This document shows positions 41,061-50,004 of a stretch of DNA of 64,000 bases, one piece after another (within the stretch, counting starts at the first letter, position 1; the number at the start of each line of letters is the position of its first letter). A program made the position numbers and the translations under genes. Below the pieces are notes generated by a model. That model was not told where the DNA came from and did no database searches. It was given only the letters and a program-made list of their open reading frames with translations. This DNA is from Acinetobacter towneri DSM 14962 = CIP 107472 (GTDB lineage Bacteria > Pseudomonadota > Gammaproteobacteria > Pseudomonadales > Moraxellaceae), in contig NZ_KB849690.1 of assembly GCF_000368785.1 (NCBI RefSeq), positions 400,198 to 464,197 on the forward strand. Direction: 5' to 3'.

Positions 41061-41855
41061 TTAACCACTTTGATTTGAGGGAAAGTATTTGTCTTTCCAT
41101 GCAAATGATTGATTTGACGCCAGACTTGGGCGGTATTCTGCAGCGATATAGCTTGAATAAGCACTGTGCTGTAACCATTTGAAAATAGTAGTATAGTCTA
41201 GCTCGCCTGAATCGGGTTCATGGCGTCCTGGATTGTCGGCAAACTGGATATGACCAATATCCTGAATGTTTTCTTGCAATGCGCTCAGCACATCTTCACC
41301 CATCATCGCCATGTGATAACAGTCGTATTGCATTTTAAGAGCAGGATGTTTGACTGCTTCTAGCATCTCTTGAGCTTGCGCAATATTTTGTACTAAAAAG
41401 CGTGGCATGTCGGTGCCATTAATCATTTCAAAGACAGGCTGAATATGATGTTGAGTGAGCATCGAGCAGGCCAGTTTTAGGTTTTCTGCCAGTGTGTTTA
41501 AGCAAGGCAGTAAATCGGCATCGACAGGTTGTTTGCCTGCCAAAATATTGACGCTAGGGACATTTAATGCCGTGGCATAGCGGATGGCTAACTCTAAGGC
41601 ATGATGAAATTCAATCTCTTTCCCGGGTACGCCCGCCAAACCATTGCCGCCTTGCATGAGGTCACCCGCAGGGACATTGATTAAACACAGGCTGAGTTGG
41701 TGGAGTGTGAGTTGGGTTTGAATCTGCTCAATACTCAGCTCATAGGGAAATTGAATTTCAACATGCTGAAAACCATGTTCGCGTGCAAGGGCAAAGCGTT
41801 CAATTAAAGGCACTTCGGTAAAAATCATCGACAGATTAACCGCCAGTTTAGACAT
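41061..41855 (-). CDS. hyi: Hydroxypyruvate isomerase family protein
   Basis: A 264-residue TIM-barrel enzyme of the AP-endonuclease-2 superfamily. It has NLSMIFTEVPLIERF at the start, HVEIQFPYE, catalytic Glu in PVFEMINGTDMP, YDCYHMAMMGED, HIQFADNPGRHEPDSGELDY and AAEYRP. It interconverts hydroxypyruvate and tartronate semialdehyde or a related 2-oxo-tetronate. The start at 41855 has AGGAG 7 bases upstream. The gene lies 45 bp after the 3-hydroxyacid dehydrogenase gene, matching the Hyi-GlxR pairing of glyoxylate catabolism. Confidence 0.85.
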   Translation of the reverse strand: MSKLAVNLSMIFTEVPLIERFALAREHGFQHVEIQFPYELSIEQIQTQLTLHQLSLCLINVPAGDLMQGGNGLAGVPGKEIEFHHALELAIRYATALNVPSVNILAGKQPVDADLLPCLNTLAENLKLACSMLTQHHIQPVFEMINGTDMPRFLVQNIAQAQEMLEAVKHPALKMQYDCYHMAMMGEDVLSALQENIQDIGHIQFADNPGRHEPDSGELDYTTIFKWLQHSAYSSYIAAEYRPSLASNQSFAWKDKYFPSNQSG

Positions 41856-41900
41856 GCAGGTGCTCCTTGCAGGCAAAGGTTGGATCAGGAATCAAGCCGA

Positions 41901-42767
41901 TTAAGCTTCGACCTGATGAATAATGGTGGCTAAATCTGCTTCTGCAAAACCCTTGGCTTGATGGGCTTGCAGTTGTGAAAGGGCTTTTTCTGCCACAGGA
42001 ATCTGTAACTGAAATTGCGCTGCCAGTTGTAAGGCATTGTTTAAATCTTTAGACAGGGTTTGGACTTTCCATTGCACAGGCTCAAAACTGTGAGTTGCCA
42101 TACGTGGAGTTAAAATCTGAAACGGTTTCGAGTCGGCAAAACCACCCGCCAAAGCAGGTGCAAGTAAACGGGTGTCTACGCCTGCCTGTCCTGCTAAGGC
42201 AACAGCTTCGGCAATTAGGGTGCTGTTGGCAGCAACAATCAGTTGGTTGCAGATTTTAGTGGCTTGTCCTGTGCCTGTTTCACCCATACGGGTTACACGT
42301 TGTGACAGCACATGATAAATCGGGCTTAATTTTTCGATGGTGTTTGCATCACCCCCTGCAAAAATCACCAAACTACCTTGTTCGGCTCCCGCAGTGCCTC
42401 CCGATACAGGTGAGTCAATCCATGTGACCTGTTTGAGGCTGGCTTGCTGCGCTAGCTTTTGGGTTTGATCTACAGACAAACTGGAAAAATCGACAATGAC
42501 TTGTTGAGCAGTCAAAAATGGCTCAATTTGATCTAATACAGCTTGGACGGCATGATCATCGGCAAGGCAACTCAAGATCACTGGATATTGTCCGATCTCG
42601 CTCAATTGCAGCGACTTTGCCCCCAGACTGAGCACAGATTCGCAAGCCGCAGGGCTACGATTCCACACCGCGACCTCAAAACCTGCCTGAACTAAGCGGG
42701 TTGCCATGCGCGTACCCATGAGTCCCATACCTAAAAAAGCGATTTTTGTGTCACGATCAAAATGCAT
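41901..42767 (-). CDS. NAD(P)-dependent 3-hydroxyacid dehydrogenase (GlxR-like)
   Basis: A 288-residue beta-hydroxyacid dehydrogenase. It has the Rossmann motif FLGMGLMGTRMATRL, substrate motif DSPVSGGTAGAEQGSL, and the catalytic Lys in ATKICNQLIV. With the adjacent isomerase, tartronate semialdehyde reductase (glycerate formation) is likely; 3-hydroxyisobutyrate dehydrogenase is the alternative. The start at 42767 has GGAGAA upstream; the frame to 42800 is unsupported. Confidence 0.82.
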   Translation of the reverse strand: MHFDRDTKIAFLGMGLMGTRMATRLVQAGFEVAVWNRSPAACESVLSLGAKSLQLSEIGQYPVILSCLADDHAVQAVLDQIEPFLTAQQVIVDFSSLSVDQTQKLAQQASLKQVTWIDSPVSGGTAGAEQGSLVIFAGGDANTIEKLSPIYHVLSQRVTRMGETGTGQATKICNQLIVAANSTLIAEAVALAGQAGVDTRLLAPALAGGFADSKPFQILTPRMATHSFEPVQWKVQTLSKDLNNALQLAAQFQLQIPVAEKALSQLQAHQAKGFAEADLATIIHQVEA

Positions 42768-42857
42768 AGCGCTGATTCTCCGTTTTTGCCTACAGTACAA
42801 GTCTGGCTTGAAATGTCAATTTAGCCTTTGGTCAAAGTCTGTTGTGTTTGAACTGAA

Positions 42858-43643
42858 TCAAAACTGACGCGGTGCAAAGGTCACTTCAGGGTTCTTGTCC
42901 TTTTTACGTGCCAGTTGGCTATTTTTACCCAGCAATAATTTTAATTGCCAAATTTTTTCTAAACGTAAAGATTTATTTGGCGCATGTTCCATAGCATCCA
43001 GCACTTGTTTGGCTGCAGCCAATGCATCTGGGGAGCGCTGTGCAATTTCTTCGGCAAGAGCTTGTGCTTTTTGTAAAGGTGTTGCATCTAAATGCGTGAC
43101 CAAGCCAATTTCTTTGGCATAGTTGGCATCAAAAATACGTGCAGTTAAGGTCAGTTCTTTGGCAAGGTCTAAACCAATTAAACCTTTTAATGAACGGCTT
43201 AGCCCCATATCAGGCACTAAGCCCCAACGGCTTTCCATAATCGACATTTGCGTGTCAGGATGCGCGATACGAATATCTGCAGCCAAAGCCAATTGCATCC
43301 CTGCGCCAAAACAATACCCTTCAATTGCAGCAATTACAGGTACAGGCAATTGTTGCCAAACGAGAAATGCTTTTTGAAACAGGCTTTGCCCTGGCTTAAT
43401 TAATTCCCAAGCCGCAAATGCACGGTTTTGTGGATTGTTGAGGTCGGCCAAGTCAATGCCTGCACTAAATACCTTTGCTTCGCCTGTTAAAATTACACAA
43501 CGTAAGCTGCGGTCTTTTTTAAGTTTTTCGGCAGTCCGCACCAATTCTTTAAGTAGGGCAAAACTCATGGCATTGCGTTTGTCTGGGCGGTTCAGGGAAA
43601 CTGTGGCGATGCCGTTATTTTTTTCGATACGAAGTAAGGTCAT
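42858..43643 (-). CDS. Crotonase family enoyl-CoA hydratase/isomerase
   Basis: A 261-residue crotonase-fold protein. It has SLNRPDKRNAMS at the start and the first oxyanion segment KVFSAGIDLADL. The second is GYCFGAGMQLALAADIRIA, followed by ESRWGLVPDMG. Asp in GLVPDMG and the AGID pattern resemble dienoyl-CoA isomerase-type members; substrate unknown. First of three minus-strand genes with 90- and 45-bp gaps, so they could be one operon, although the chemistry does not obviously link. Confidence 0.82.
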   Translation of the reverse strand: MTLLRIEKNNGIATVSLNRPDKRNAMSFALLKELVRTAEKLKKDRSLRCVILTGEAKVFSAGIDLADLNNPQNRAFAAWELIKPGQSLFQKAFLVWQQLPVPVIAAIEGYCFGAGMQLALAADIRIAHPDTQMSIMESRWGLVPDMGLSRSLKGLIGLDLAKELTLTARIFDANYAKEIGLVTHLDATPLQKAQALAEEIAQRSPDALAAAKQVLDAMEHAPNKSLRLEKIWQLKLLLGKNSQLARKKDKNPEVTFAPRQF

Positions 43644-43839
43644 GATGTGAGCTCTTGTTTTTACTGGGCAAAGCATAACATGGGCAGCAGTGCGATAAAT
43701 GACAGCAGAGTCACGGCAAAGCCTTGCGACCTTGCCTTTGATTACGTGACTTTTTTTTGTGAATAGTGCTGGGTGAGTCGTGCTTACAAACTGTATCTTC
43801 TCGTTGAGGCGTTCGCGGTGAATGTCACTTTGATGTTGG

Positions 43840-46656
43840 CTAACTCACCGCATTATGTTTGGTAAAAATGTGTTCTGCCGCATGTTCAACTTGCTGTATA
43901 CAGGTTTGTAATTCCTGATAACGGTTTAAGACCTCTTGCACAAACAGATCATCGGCTTTACGACGTTCTTTACGTAAGGTCGAAACAAACTGTTCAAATG
44001 AGCCTGTTACTTCTTGCAGGTTCGGTGTGCCAACATAGCGGGTCGCACCATACAGACGATGCAACACATGCTCGAGTTGTGGGAAATCTTCCAGTTCAAT
44101 CAGCTGTTCAATTTCATGTAATTCTGTGGCAAAGCTATCCACTAGCATTTTCAGTAAATCCACTGCAAGGTCTTCTTTGTTGGCTGCCAGCATTAGGCTT
44201 TGTTGCCAATCCAACACCTGTGGATCTAGCGCTTCAATCACAATGGCTTTATCGACTGCAGGTGGCTTATTAAAACTTTGCGTGGTCCAATGGGTTAAAA
44301 TTTGGATGATTTGTTCAATCTGAATCGGTTTGGTGACATAGTCATCCATACCGACTTTGAGTAATTTTTGCTTTTCATCGGCAAGAGCATGCGCGGTGAG
44401 GGCAATAATAGGTAAGCGTTTGTGATTTTCCAAAGTTGATTCTAAAGAACGAATCGCACGAGTGGTATCTACCCCCGACATCACAGGCATTTGAATATCC
44501 ATAAAGATCAGGTCAAATGGTTGCTGTCCCTGTTCGATACGTTGCTGCAAAATTCCCAACGCTTCCTGACCGCTTTGCGCTTTGGTGGTGGTCACATTCA
44601 GTTCGCCTAACAAGGCTTCGAGTACAATCAGGTTTGGTAGATGGTCATCCACCGCTAAAATGTGCAGGCCTTTACCATCAAATGATGCAGAATCCTGTTC
44701 ATCAAAACTGTTTTCATTGTTAAGTAAGTCAATTAAGGCGGAACGACTGAGTGGTTGATACAAAGCCCGCGCACGATATTCATTTAACAGACTTGGGTCT
44801 AGCGCCATTTGATAGCCATACACTGCCAAGTTACCTTGATAACGGGTACGAATTTCTTTTAATAAAGCTTCGGTGTCGCCACTATGATCAACAATCAACC
44901 AAGTATTGTCTTGCAGGTCGGATACATCTTTTAAGCGGCTAAATAAATCTAAAATTGAAGCGGCTTCAATATGTCGCACCGCATAATTTTCAAGATAATG
45001 ACGCAAGACATTCGCTGTGGCAGGGTGCGCCAAATACGACACCACCTGAATCTCTTTAAAGTTTGGATGCTGCTGTGCATGCGCTTCATCTACCGCAAAC
45101 ATGGCAGTAAACCAGAAGGTCGAGCCTTTTTCGGTTGGGGCGCGTTCCTGATTGTCTTCAAAGCCAATTTGACCTTGCATCAAATGCACCAACTGTTTGG
45201 AAATGGCCAAACCTAAACCTGTACCACCAAATTGACGCGTGACCGAAGTATCACCTTGAGAGAAAGACTCAAACAATTTTTTACGGTCTGTACCGCTTAA
45301 GCCAATGCCACTGTCTTGGACGCTAAAGTGAATTAAGCATTGTCCAATATCGTCATGTTCTACCCGCGCCCGTACAATAATTTCACCATCGGGGGTGAAT
45401 TTAATCGCATTGGAAATTAAATTGGTTAAAATTTGCTTGAAACGTAAAGCATCGCCCAGCACATATTGCGGCACGTTATCGGCAAAATAAAAGGCCATGT
45501 TGATGTGTTTTTGCGCAGCCAAAGGCGAGAGCATATCCATCACATCAAAAATGGCTTCTTCTAAATCAAAGGGTGCGGTATCCAGTTCCAGTTTGCCTGC
45601 ATCAATTTTAGAAAAATCCAATACGTCATTAATGAGTGCTAAAAGATGCGCCGATGATTTACGAATGGTCTGTAAATATAAATTCTGTTCATTGCTAAGA
45701 TTTTCCTGACGCAATAACAGGTGAATAAAGCCATCAATACTGTTCAGTGGTGTTCTGAGTTCGTGGCTGATGTTAGCTAAAAATACCGATTTAGACTGGT
45801 TGGCAGAAATCGCTTGGTCACGTGCCTGACGATAAGTGATGTTTTGCACTTCCAAAGTATCGAGGGTGCGGCGCAAGTCATCTTCGGTTTGTTCGGTATG
45901 TTCTTTGAGTTCTAAAAAGCTGAAATGCAGGCGTTTTACCACATTGGCAATATCCCGCTGCAGTAAGCGTAATTCGCCAGTACTGTTAATGACCATGTGT
46001 TGATCGAGCGTATCGGCATTCAGGCGTTGTAGCTGCATGCGAATTTCATACATGGGTGCAATCCAGCGTCGTGAATAGAAATTCAGACACAGCAATAACA
46101 ACAACAGGGTCAGCAAGCCTGTGGCAATTAATACAATCATGACCCGATAACGGGCAATTTGTAATGGCTGATTGTCCAGTTCAATCAGCAACCATGCAGG
46201 ACGGTTGATGTCTTGCTGAATTTGCATGCCGTACACATGATTATTTTTATACAGAATTGGGCCAAAAAAATCGGCATTTTTAGGGAATTTGGGCCATTCG
46301 GCTTGGTCTTGAAAGCCCATGCTTAAACGGCGTGTACCAGAAGCATCAATCAGTGCAGTACGAATCAAGTGCTTTTCGTTCATCATGTTTTGCATAAAAG
46401 TACGTGCTTCTTCGTACTTCCACGGAAAGCTAGCCAGTTGATGCAAAGCTGCTTCAGATGGCAACTCAAAACGGGTCAAAATCGCAATTGCCATTTGTCG
46501 CTGCTGTGCTTTTGCGGCATTCGAGGTTTCAGATAAAACTAGCATCGTGCCGACGCATGCCAAAACCATAATTGGCACAAAAATAAGTGCAATCAGCTGT
46601 CCATAAGCATGATTTAAATGTAAGCGCTTAAATAACTTTTTATTGATATTTGACAT
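43840..46656 (-). CDS. gacS: Hybrid sensor histidine kinase GacS/BarA
   Basis: A 938-residue tripartite kinase. TM1 is about residues 19-41, the sensor region ~45-168, and TM2 ~170-192. A HAMP domain is next. HisKA has His298 in NISHELRTPLNS, and the HATPase has N, G1 and G2 boxes (NLISNAIKFT, DSGIGL, GGTGLGLAIS). One receiver domain has phospho-Asp in FMDIQMPVMSG. A C-terminal Hpt has His in HRLYGATRYVG. This is the GacS layout that phosphorylates GacA and controls small RNAs of the Csr/Rsm system. Monocistronic; divergent from the TnpB element. Confidence 0.95.
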   Translation of the reverse strand: MSNINKKLFKRLHLNHAYGQLIALIFVPIMVLACVGTMLVLSETSNAAKAQQRQMAIAILTRFELPSEAALHQLASFPWKYEEARTFMQNMMNEKHLIRTALIDASGTRRLSMGFQDQAEWPKFPKNADFFGPILYKNNHVYGMQIQQDINRPAWLLIELDNQPLQIARYRVMIVLIATGLLTLLLLLLCLNFYSRRWIAPMYEIRMQLQRLNADTLDQHMVINSTGELRLLQRDIANVVKRLHFSFLELKEHTEQTEDDLRRTLDTLEVQNITYRQARDQAISANQSKSVFLANISHELRTPLNSIDGFIHLLLRQENLSNEQNLYLQTIRKSSAHLLALINDVLDFSKIDAGKLELDTAPFDLEEAIFDVMDMLSPLAAQKHINMAFYFADNVPQYVLGDALRFKQILTNLISNAIKFTPDGEIIVRARVEHDDIGQCLIHFSVQDSGIGLSGTDRKKLFESFSQGDTSVTRQFGGTGLGLAISKQLVHLMQGQIGFEDNQERAPTEKGSTFWFTAMFAVDEAHAQQHPNFKEIQVVSYLAHPATANVLRHYLENYAVRHIEAASILDLFSRLKDVSDLQDNTWLIVDHSGDTEALLKEIRTRYQGNLAVYGYQMALDPSLLNEYRARALYQPLSRSALIDLLNNENSFDEQDSASFDGKGLHILAVDDHLPNLIVLEALLGELNVTTTKAQSGQEALGILQQRIEQGQQPFDLIFMDIQMPVMSGVDTTRAIRSLESTLENHKRLPIIALTAHALADEKQKLLKVGMDDYVTKPIQIEQIIQILTHWTTQSFNKPPAVDKAIVIEALDPQVLDWQQSLMLAANKEDLAVDLLKMLVDSFATELHEIEQLIELEDFPQLEHVLHRLYGATRYVGTPNLQEVTGSFEQFVSTLRKERRKADDLFVQEVLNRYQELQTCIQQVEHAAEHIFTKHNAVS

Positions 46657-46719
46657 GGTTAACGCAGTTTAATCCCTATGTTTGGCAGTTTAGCATGCTT
46701 TATCAAATGGAGCGTAAAA

Positions 46720-46767
46720 CTCAGTCCTTCAGGTCAGAGATATAAGCGACACGACATGAAGTGTCGT
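46720..46767 (+). repeat. Left-end hairpins of TnpB element copy 1
   Basis: Hairpin 1 (46720-46739, loop TTCA) has paired ends CTC/GAG and CC/GG with two mismatches. Hairpin 2 (46751-46767) is ACGACA/TGTCGT. Compared with copy 2, hairpin 1 has three paired positions changed on both sides, keeping pairing. The middle TGGC/GCCA hairpin of copy 2 is absent here. Confidence 0.65.
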
Positions 46768-46819
46768 TTGATTTAACTAAGGGCTATTTTCCTTGAGTTT
46801 TGATTGTTAATATAAGTAC

Positions 46820-47881
46820 ATGAAAACCCTTAAATTACGTATAAAAGACAAACATTGCAAGGTGTTAGACCAACTAGCATCAGAAGTGAACTTCGTCTGG
46901 AATTATGTCAATGATTTAGGGTTTAGGCATTTGAAGCGGAAAGGTGAATTTCTCTCTGCTTTTGATATTGCCAAATATACGAAAGGCACATCCAAAGAAT
47001 GTAATTTACATAGTCAAACCATTCAGGCTGTAACTGAAGAATTAGTCACCCGAAGAAAGCAATTTAAAAAGGCAAAGCTGAAATGGCGTGTCAGCAATAA
47101 AAAATCAGCAAGGCGCTCTTTGGGATGGGTTCCCTTTAAAAAGGTGGCTATCAAATATGCCACTGGATATGTCCAGTATGGAAAACACCAATTTAAGCTT
47201 TGGGATAGCTACGGTTTAAGCAAATACACGTTAAAAACAGGTTCATTTGTAGAGGATAGCCGTGGGCGTTGGTATGTATGTCTTGTTGTTGAATCGCCTA
47301 AGCAAGATAAATCGACAGCAACCAAATCGATTGGTATTGATCTAGGCTTAAAAGATATTGCCACCTGTTCTGATGGCACTGTAATTTCAAATCCAAAATT
47401 CTATCGAAAATATGAGCAGACATTAGGTATTGCTCAGAGAGCCAGGAATAAGAAGCGTGTTCGTGCATTACACGCCAAGATTGCAAATAGTCGAAAAGAT
47501 CATTTGCATAAAGCAAGCACCAAGCTTGTGAATGAAAATGCATTGATTATTGTAGGTGACTTGAGTGCTAAAAAATTAGTAAAAACCAAAATGGCAAAAT
47601 CTGTTTTGGATACAGGATTTTCGGCACTAAAAACAATGCTCAAGTATAAATGCGAGAACGCAGGCGTATTGTTTGAAGAAGTCCAAGAAGCCTATACCAC
47701 CCAAATCTGTTTGTGCTGCGGTGAGATCACCTCAAGTAGTCCCAAAGGTAGTACAGATCTTGGAATAAGAGAATGGGAGTGCATGAGCTGTGGTACAGTT
47801 CATGATCGAGATATAAACTCAGCTCTAAACATTCTTGCGCTTGGGCATAAGCGTCTAGCTGTAGGAATCACCCTCTTTTAA
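46820..47881 (+). CDS. tnpB: RNA-guided nuclease TnpB family protein, copy 1
   Basis: A 353-residue IS1341-type TnpB, the ancestor group of Cas12 nucleases. The N-terminal wedge/REC part (about 1-165) begins MKTLKLRIKDK. RuvC-I is GIDLGLKDIA (Asp174). The RuvC-II site reads IIVGDLSAKKL, so Gly246 stands where the catalytic Glu of EDL is usual. The zinc ribbon is C297-x2-C300 ... C321-x2-C324. RuvC-III is HDRDINSA (Asp329/331). Acidic residues in FEEVQEAYTT (286-290) could be a relocated catalytic Glu. The frame is complete. Flanking sequence after the right end would be the guide. Confidence 0.92.
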   Translation: MKTLKLRIKDKHCKVLDQLASEVNFVWNYVNDLGFRHLKRKGEFLSAFDIAKYTKGTSKECNLHSQTIQAVTEELVTRRKQFKKAKLKWRVSNKKSARRSLGWVPFKKVAIKYATGYVQYGKHQFKLWDSYGLSKYTLKTGSFVEDSRGRWYVCLVVESPKQDKSTATKSIGIDLGLKDIATCSDGTVISNPKFYRKYEQTLGIAQRARNKKRVRALHAKIANSRKDHLHKASTKLVNENALIIVGDLSAKKLVKTKMAKSVLDTGFSALKTMLKYKCENAGVLFEEVQEAYTTQICLCCGEITSSSPKGSTDLGIREWECMSCGTVHDRDINSALNILALGHKRLAVGITLF

Positions 47882-47899
47882 GGGGGGGGAGGATGTCAA
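47868..47899 (+). ncRNA. Right-end hairpin / predicted 3' end of the TnpB guide RNA scaffold, copy 1
   Basis: The right end overlaps the tnpB stop (47879-47881). CACCCTC pairs with the run of eight G (47882-47889), with one A-G mismatch and one G-T pair, followed by GGATGTCAA. TnpB guide RNAs usually span the 3' end of tnpB and this end, continuing about 16-20 nt into the flank. The RNA itself is inferred by analogy. Confidence 0.5.
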
Positions 47900-48154
47900 T
47901 TCTCCTGACTGTGTTTTCATCTGTTTGGTGCGAGTGGTTCAGCTACATCTCGCAATCAATCGGTGTGCATTTTTTTGCATCCATCCCGCAAAAGACAATC
48001 TGAAATTGTGTTCATCTTGCCTAGAATTGTGTAGGCAGTGAGTGATGCATAAATTGTCGGCAGAGTATTGCTGTTTTGATAAAAAGCCTGTGAAAAACGT
48101 GCAGGAAGGTGCAAATTTTCATACAATAAGCCCACCTTGATATTGGTGCAGAGC

Positions 48155-49087
48155 ATGCTTGATACCCAATCAGATTTCCAAAGTGATGAATTTTTGTTAG
48201 ATCATTATGTGGGCAAAACCCCATTGGTGCGTTTGCAGCGTTTGGCAAGTCATACGCAGGCAACGGTTTTGGCAAAACTGGAAGGCAATAACCCTGCGGG
48301 TTCTGTTAAAGATCGTCCTGCCTACAACATGATTATGCAGGCAGAAAAACGCGGTGAAATTCAACCAGGCGATACTTTAATTGAGGCAACCAGTGGCAAT
48401 ACCGGCATTGCTTTGGCGATGGTTGCAGCTATGCGTGGCTATAAAATGCAGCTGATCATGCCTGATAATATGAGCCAAGAACGTAAAGATGCCATGCGTG
48501 CCTATGGTGCAGAATTGATTGAAGTGACCAAAGCACAAGGCATGGAAGGCGCACGCGATTTGGCTTTGCAAATGCAGAGAGAAGGCAAAGGCTTGGTGCT
48601 GAACCAATTTGGGAATCCAGATAATGTTGAAGCACATTACCTGACCACAGGGCCTGAAATTTGGCAGCAAACGGGCGGTAAAATTACCCACTTTGTCAGC
48701 TCTATGGGCACAACAGGCACCATTATGGGGGTGTCTAAATACTTAAAAGAACAAAATCCAGAGATTCAAATTATTGGTTTACAACCTTCAGATGGTTCAA
48801 GTATTGCAGGGATTCGCCGTTGGCCTGAAGCATATTTACCAACCATTTTTGACCGTAGTCGTGTTGATCGTATTATTGATATTCCGCAAATTGAAGCGGA
48901 AAAAACCATGCGTAAACTGGCGCAAAAAGAAGGCATCAGCGCAGGCACATCATCGGGCGGTGCGGTTTGGGCGGCATTAAAAATTGCTGAAGAAAATCCA
49001 GATGCAGTCATCGTGTGTATTATTTGTGACCGTGGTGACCGTTATTTATCGACAGGTTTATTCTCTGTTCAAGATACTGAATCGTGA
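48155..49087 (+). CDS. cysM: Cysteine synthase B
   Basis: A 310-residue PLP enzyme making cysteine from O-acetylserine and sulfide or thiosulfate. The PLP lysine is in NPAGSVKDRPA, TSGNTGIALA is the substrate loop, and SSMGTTGTIMG the phosphate-binding loop. NPAGSVKDRPA is the CysM rather than CysK form. The start is the ATG at 48155; a TTG six codons upstream is in frame but unnecessary. It begins a compact plus-strand run (cysM, exonuclease, rlmD, relA). Confidence 0.93.
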   Translation: MLDTQSDFQSDEFLLDHYVGKTPLVRLQRLASHTQATVLAKLEGNNPAGSVKDRPAYNMIMQAEKRGEIQPGDTLIEATSGNTGIALAMVAAMRGYKMQLIMPDNMSQERKDAMRAYGAELIEVTKAQGMEGARDLALQMQREGKGLVLNQFGNPDNVEAHYLTTGPEIWQQTGGKITHFVSSMGTTGTIMGVSKYLKEQNPEIQIIGLQPSDGSSIAGIRRWPEAYLPTIFDRSRVDRIIDIPQIEAEKTMRKLAQKEGISAGTSSGGAVWAALKIAEENPDAVIVCIICDRGDRYLSTGLFSVQDTES

Positions 49088-49122
49088 TATTCATTTTTCT
49101 ATCACCCATTGAGTAAGATTTT

Positions 49123-49998
49123 ATGCGTTTACCTGTGCTGATTTTCGATATAGAAACCGTTACCGATTTGAAGTCAGGCGCGCATTTATATCAACTTGAT
49201 TTACCCGAAGCAGAGCTTGAACAAGCTTTAATGAAGCTGCGTCGCCAAGAAGCGGGCACCGATTTTCAGCGTTTGCCTTTGCATGAAATTGTGTGTATTT
49301 CAGGCTTGTGGATTGATGAACACGGCATGAAGCTGTTTTCCTTTAGCCGTGAACATGACAGCGAAGCGACAATGCTGAAAAAGTTTTTGTCTATTTTTGA
49401 TAAGCGTCATCCGACTTTGGTCAGTTGGAACGGTTCGCAGTTTGACTTGCCAGTGATTTTATTCCGCGCCATGTATCACGGGCTGTCTGCACCAAGTTTA
49501 TTTGATCAGGGCGAGATTGATCAGCAAAAGCGCTATAACAATTATCAAAACCGTTACCATCAGCGTCATGTCGATTTAATGGATGTGATGGCAATGTTTA
49601 ATGGTCGTCATTTTCAAAAGTTGGATGACATTGCGTATTTGCTAGGTTTTCCGGGTAAACGTGTAGATGCGGGCTATCATGTTCCTGCATTTATGCAAAG
49701 CGGCGAATGGTCAAGGCTGACGCGTTATTGTGAAGGCGATGTCTTAAATACTTGGTTGATTTATTTGCGTTGGCTGCTGCTCAAAGGGCAATTGCTGCTT
49801 GAAGAGCATACTTTATGGGTACAGCACACCATTCAATATTTGCATACTCAGCCGCAGCATGCAGACTTTTTAAGCGTGTGGCAACATAGTTCGCAGCAAA
49901 CTGAATTTACCCGTACAGATTTTCCTGAACAAAGTGTCACCACGCCTTCAAATGAATCCGTGATGCCTTTTCAATCTTCCCCATCTTCCGATATTTAG
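49123..49998 (+). CDS. DEDD-type 3'-5' exonuclease (PolB-exonuclease-like)
   Basis: A 291-residue protein of the family described as related to the exonuclease domain of DNA polymerase B. ExoI is IFDIETVTD (Asp9, Glu11), ExoII WNGSQFDLPVI, and the C-terminal block YCEGDVLNTWLIYLRW supplies the last Asp. The N-terminal ~220 residues form the nuclease; the Gln/Ser-rich tail (about 255-291) looks disordered. It ends 6 bp before rlmD. Its in vivo role is unknown. Confidence 0.87.
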   Translation: MRLPVLIFDIETVTDLKSGAHLYQLDLPEAELEQALMKLRRQEAGTDFQRLPLHEIVCISGLWIDEHGMKLFSFSREHDSEATMLKKFLSIFDKRHPTLVSWNGSQFDLPVILFRAMYHGLSAPSLFDQGEIDQQKRYNNYQNRYHQRHVDLMDVMAMFNGRHFQKLDDIAYLLGFPGKRVDAGYHVPAFMQSGEWSRLTRYCEGDVLNTWLIYLRWLLLKGQLLLEEHTLWVQHTIQYLHTQPQHADFLSVWQHSSQQTEFTRTDFPEQSVTTPSNESVMPFQSSPSSDI

Positions 49999-50004
49999 AC
50001 TGAT

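Larger units (their letters stand above)
46704..47899 (+). mobile_element. IS200/IS605-type element with tnpB only, copy 1
   Basis: About 1196 bp between gacS and cysM. Boundaries come from comparison with copy 2 (59322-60527): shared sequence starts at TGGAGCG (46708) and ends at GGATGTCAA(T) (47899/47900). Both copies are preceded by TTTATCA, so the target motif may be TTTAT (46699-46703), with the right tip TCAA as in IS608-like elements. It contains left-end hairpins, tnpB and a right-end hairpin, and no tnpA; mobilisation would need a TnpA in trans. Exact tips may be a few bases off. Confidence 0.8.
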
